Assembly (NCBI GenBank): GCA_900554395.1
Contig: USHB01000014.1
Location: 1 to 14,230 of the forward strand
From: an uncultured Phascolarctobacterium sp.
Lineage (GTDB): Bacteria > Bacillota > Negativicutes > Acidaminococcales > Acidaminococcaceae
Direction of reading: 5' to 3'
DNA: 14,230 bases
The translations under genes and the position numbers were made by a program. The notes under the pieces are model-generated. The model was not told the origin of the DNA and searched no databases. It was given only the letters and a program-made list of their open reading frames with translations. Position 1 is the stretch's first letter. Each line of letters opens with the position of its first letter. This document shows, piece by piece, positions 13,331-14,230 of this stretch.

Positions 13331-14230
13331 ATGTATATCTGCGATTGCCATTGCGACACCTTAACAGAGCTGTATAACAAAAATGCTTCGCTTTATGAAA
13401 ACGAACAGCATTTTGACATTAAACGCCAGATAGCCAACGGCGGCGGCTTACAGTTCTGCGCTATTTATGTGCCTACAGAAATTTTCCGTTATCAGGGCGG
13501 CCTGCGCTATACCCTGTGCCTGCTTGATAAATACAAACAGGAATTGAAAAAACTGCGCGCTGATGGCATTGACGTTTTGGAAGTTTTAACTCCGCAGGAT
13601 GCCGCCAACGCACTCAGCCACAAAGCAGCAACCCTGCTTGCCATTGAAGAAGGCGGCGCCATTGATGGCAGCCTGGAAGCCCTGCGCTGCCTGTACGAAC
13701 TTGGCGTGCGCGCCATGACACTTACCTGGAGCAACCGCAACGATATTGCCGACGGCATCAACGAGGAAGCGACAGGCAGCGGCCTGACAGCTTTCGGCAA
13801 ACAGGTTGTGGCAGAAATGAACCGTCTCGGCATGCTGGTAGACGTTTCCCATATTTCCACCGCCGGTTTCTGGAGTGTTATGGAAACCAGCACCAAACCT
13901 ATCATTGCTACACATTCCAACGCTAAAACTCTTTGCAGCCACCCGCGCAACCTTAATGACGAGCAAATCAAAGCACTGGCGCAAAACGGCGGCCTTGCAG
14001 GCATTACCTTTGCCGGACAGTTTCTTGAAGAAGACTGGCACGATGCCTGCATCGAAAGCGTTTATAAACACATCGACTATATGCTGAACCTTTTGGGCAA
14101 TGACGACCACGTCGGTTTCGGCAGCGACTTTGACGGCATCAGTCACCCGCCTTATAATATCCATGGCGTACAGGATTACAAACCGCTGATCGAATACCTG
14201 CAAAGCAAAAACTACAGCGACAGTACCATT
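13331..14230 (+). CDS. M19-family (membrane-type) dipeptidase, 3' partial
   Basis: Zinc dipeptidase related to renal dipeptidase. The first 300 codons are present, and the frame is still open at the window end. The ATG at 13331 follows AAAGGA by 8 bases. Zinc-site residues as in the family: H7 and D9 (DCHCDT), bridging Glu at 106 or 107 (AIEEGG), H174 (VDVSHIS), H195 (IIATHSNA). R206 (SHPRN) and D266 (GFGSDFDG) complete the active site. No signal peptide is present, so the enzyme is cytoplasmic despite the family name. It would split dipeptides, possibly including D-residue dipeptides, to free amino acids. Its position 66 bases behind a DcuC-like carrier suggests use of imported material, or of amino acids such as aspartate that feed dicarboxylate metabolism; this is a guess from context. 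Confidence 0.95.
   Translation, partial: MYICDCHCDTLTELYNKNASLYENEQHFDIKRQIANGGGLQFCAIYVPTEIFRYQGGLRYTLCLLDKYKQELKKLRADGIDVLEVLTPQDAANALSHKAATLLAIEEGGAIDGSLEALRCLYELGVRAMTLTWSNRNDIADGINEEATGSGLTAFGKQVVAEMNRLGMLVDVSHISTAGFWSVMETSTKPIIATHSNAKTLCSHPRNLNDEQIKALAQNGGLAGITFAGQFLEEDWHDACIESVYKHIDYMLNLLGNDDHVGFGSDFDGISHPPYNIHGVQDYKPLIEYLQSKNYSDSTI

Noticed and set aside
12656..13351. 231-codon open frame on the minus strand
   Set aside because: It lies opposite the DcuC-like carrier, its protein is rich in His, Asn and Gly with no recognisable fold, and the plus-strand gene is clear. Smaller antisense frames at 2555-3022, 12793-13233, 13507-14052 and 13586-14203 were dismissed for the same reason.

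Overview
The window looks like two pieces of DNA from different bacterial phyla joined inside one gene. The left piece (1 to about 1240) is Bacteroidetes-like: the end of a FecR-type anti-sigma factor, then the signal peptide and first residues of a SusC/TonB-dependent receptor. The right piece (about 1240 to 14230) looks like a diderm Firmicute of the Negativicutes, perhaps an Acidaminococcaceae such as Phascolarctobacterium. That placement rests on protein style, strong AAGGAG-type ribosome binding sites, a Firmicute-type BirA-like box and a Sec-cleaved periplasmic binding protein, and is tentative below class level. The join runs in frame into an OmpR-type response regulator that lacks its first strand. 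I read this as an assembly chimera between two gut organisms rather than a natural fusion.

Layout of the right piece. A response regulator (5' end replaced) overlaps its histidine kinase by ATGA, followed by a bidirectional terminator at 3241-3272. On the minus strand, read right to left, lie a lipoprotein substrate-binding protein (8327-7293), a fused double permease (7155-5476), an ATPase (5460-4414) and a second, Sec-exported binding protein (4314-3292). This is a ferric-iron-type (FbpABC/AfuABC-like) ABC importer with two binding proteins; the true substrate is not readable from sequence. Upstream of it, also on the minus strand, is a two-domain FkbM-family methyltransferase (9589-8489).

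From 9668 on, genes are on the plus strand: a small membrane protein resembling an ECF transporter S component, under a consensus-like promoter with a BirA-like biotin operator; a short DtxR-family metal regulator with iron-type ligand residues; a CbiK-type cobaltochelatase with an N-terminal extension and a TTG start; a DcuC-family dicarboxylate carrier; and the start of an M19 membrane-type dipeptidase that runs off the window.

Recurring theme: intrinsic terminators or hairpins sit between co-oriented genes, close to the next ribosome binding site (7225-7248, 4369-4399, 10704-10732, 13278-13306). This suggests attenuated or stepped expression within gene clusters. Metal handling is the loose functional thread (iron-type importer, DtxR-like regulator, cobalt chelatase). 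I found no RNA genes, CRISPR array, insertion sequence, attachment site or origin, and no gene-free stretch over 300 bases.
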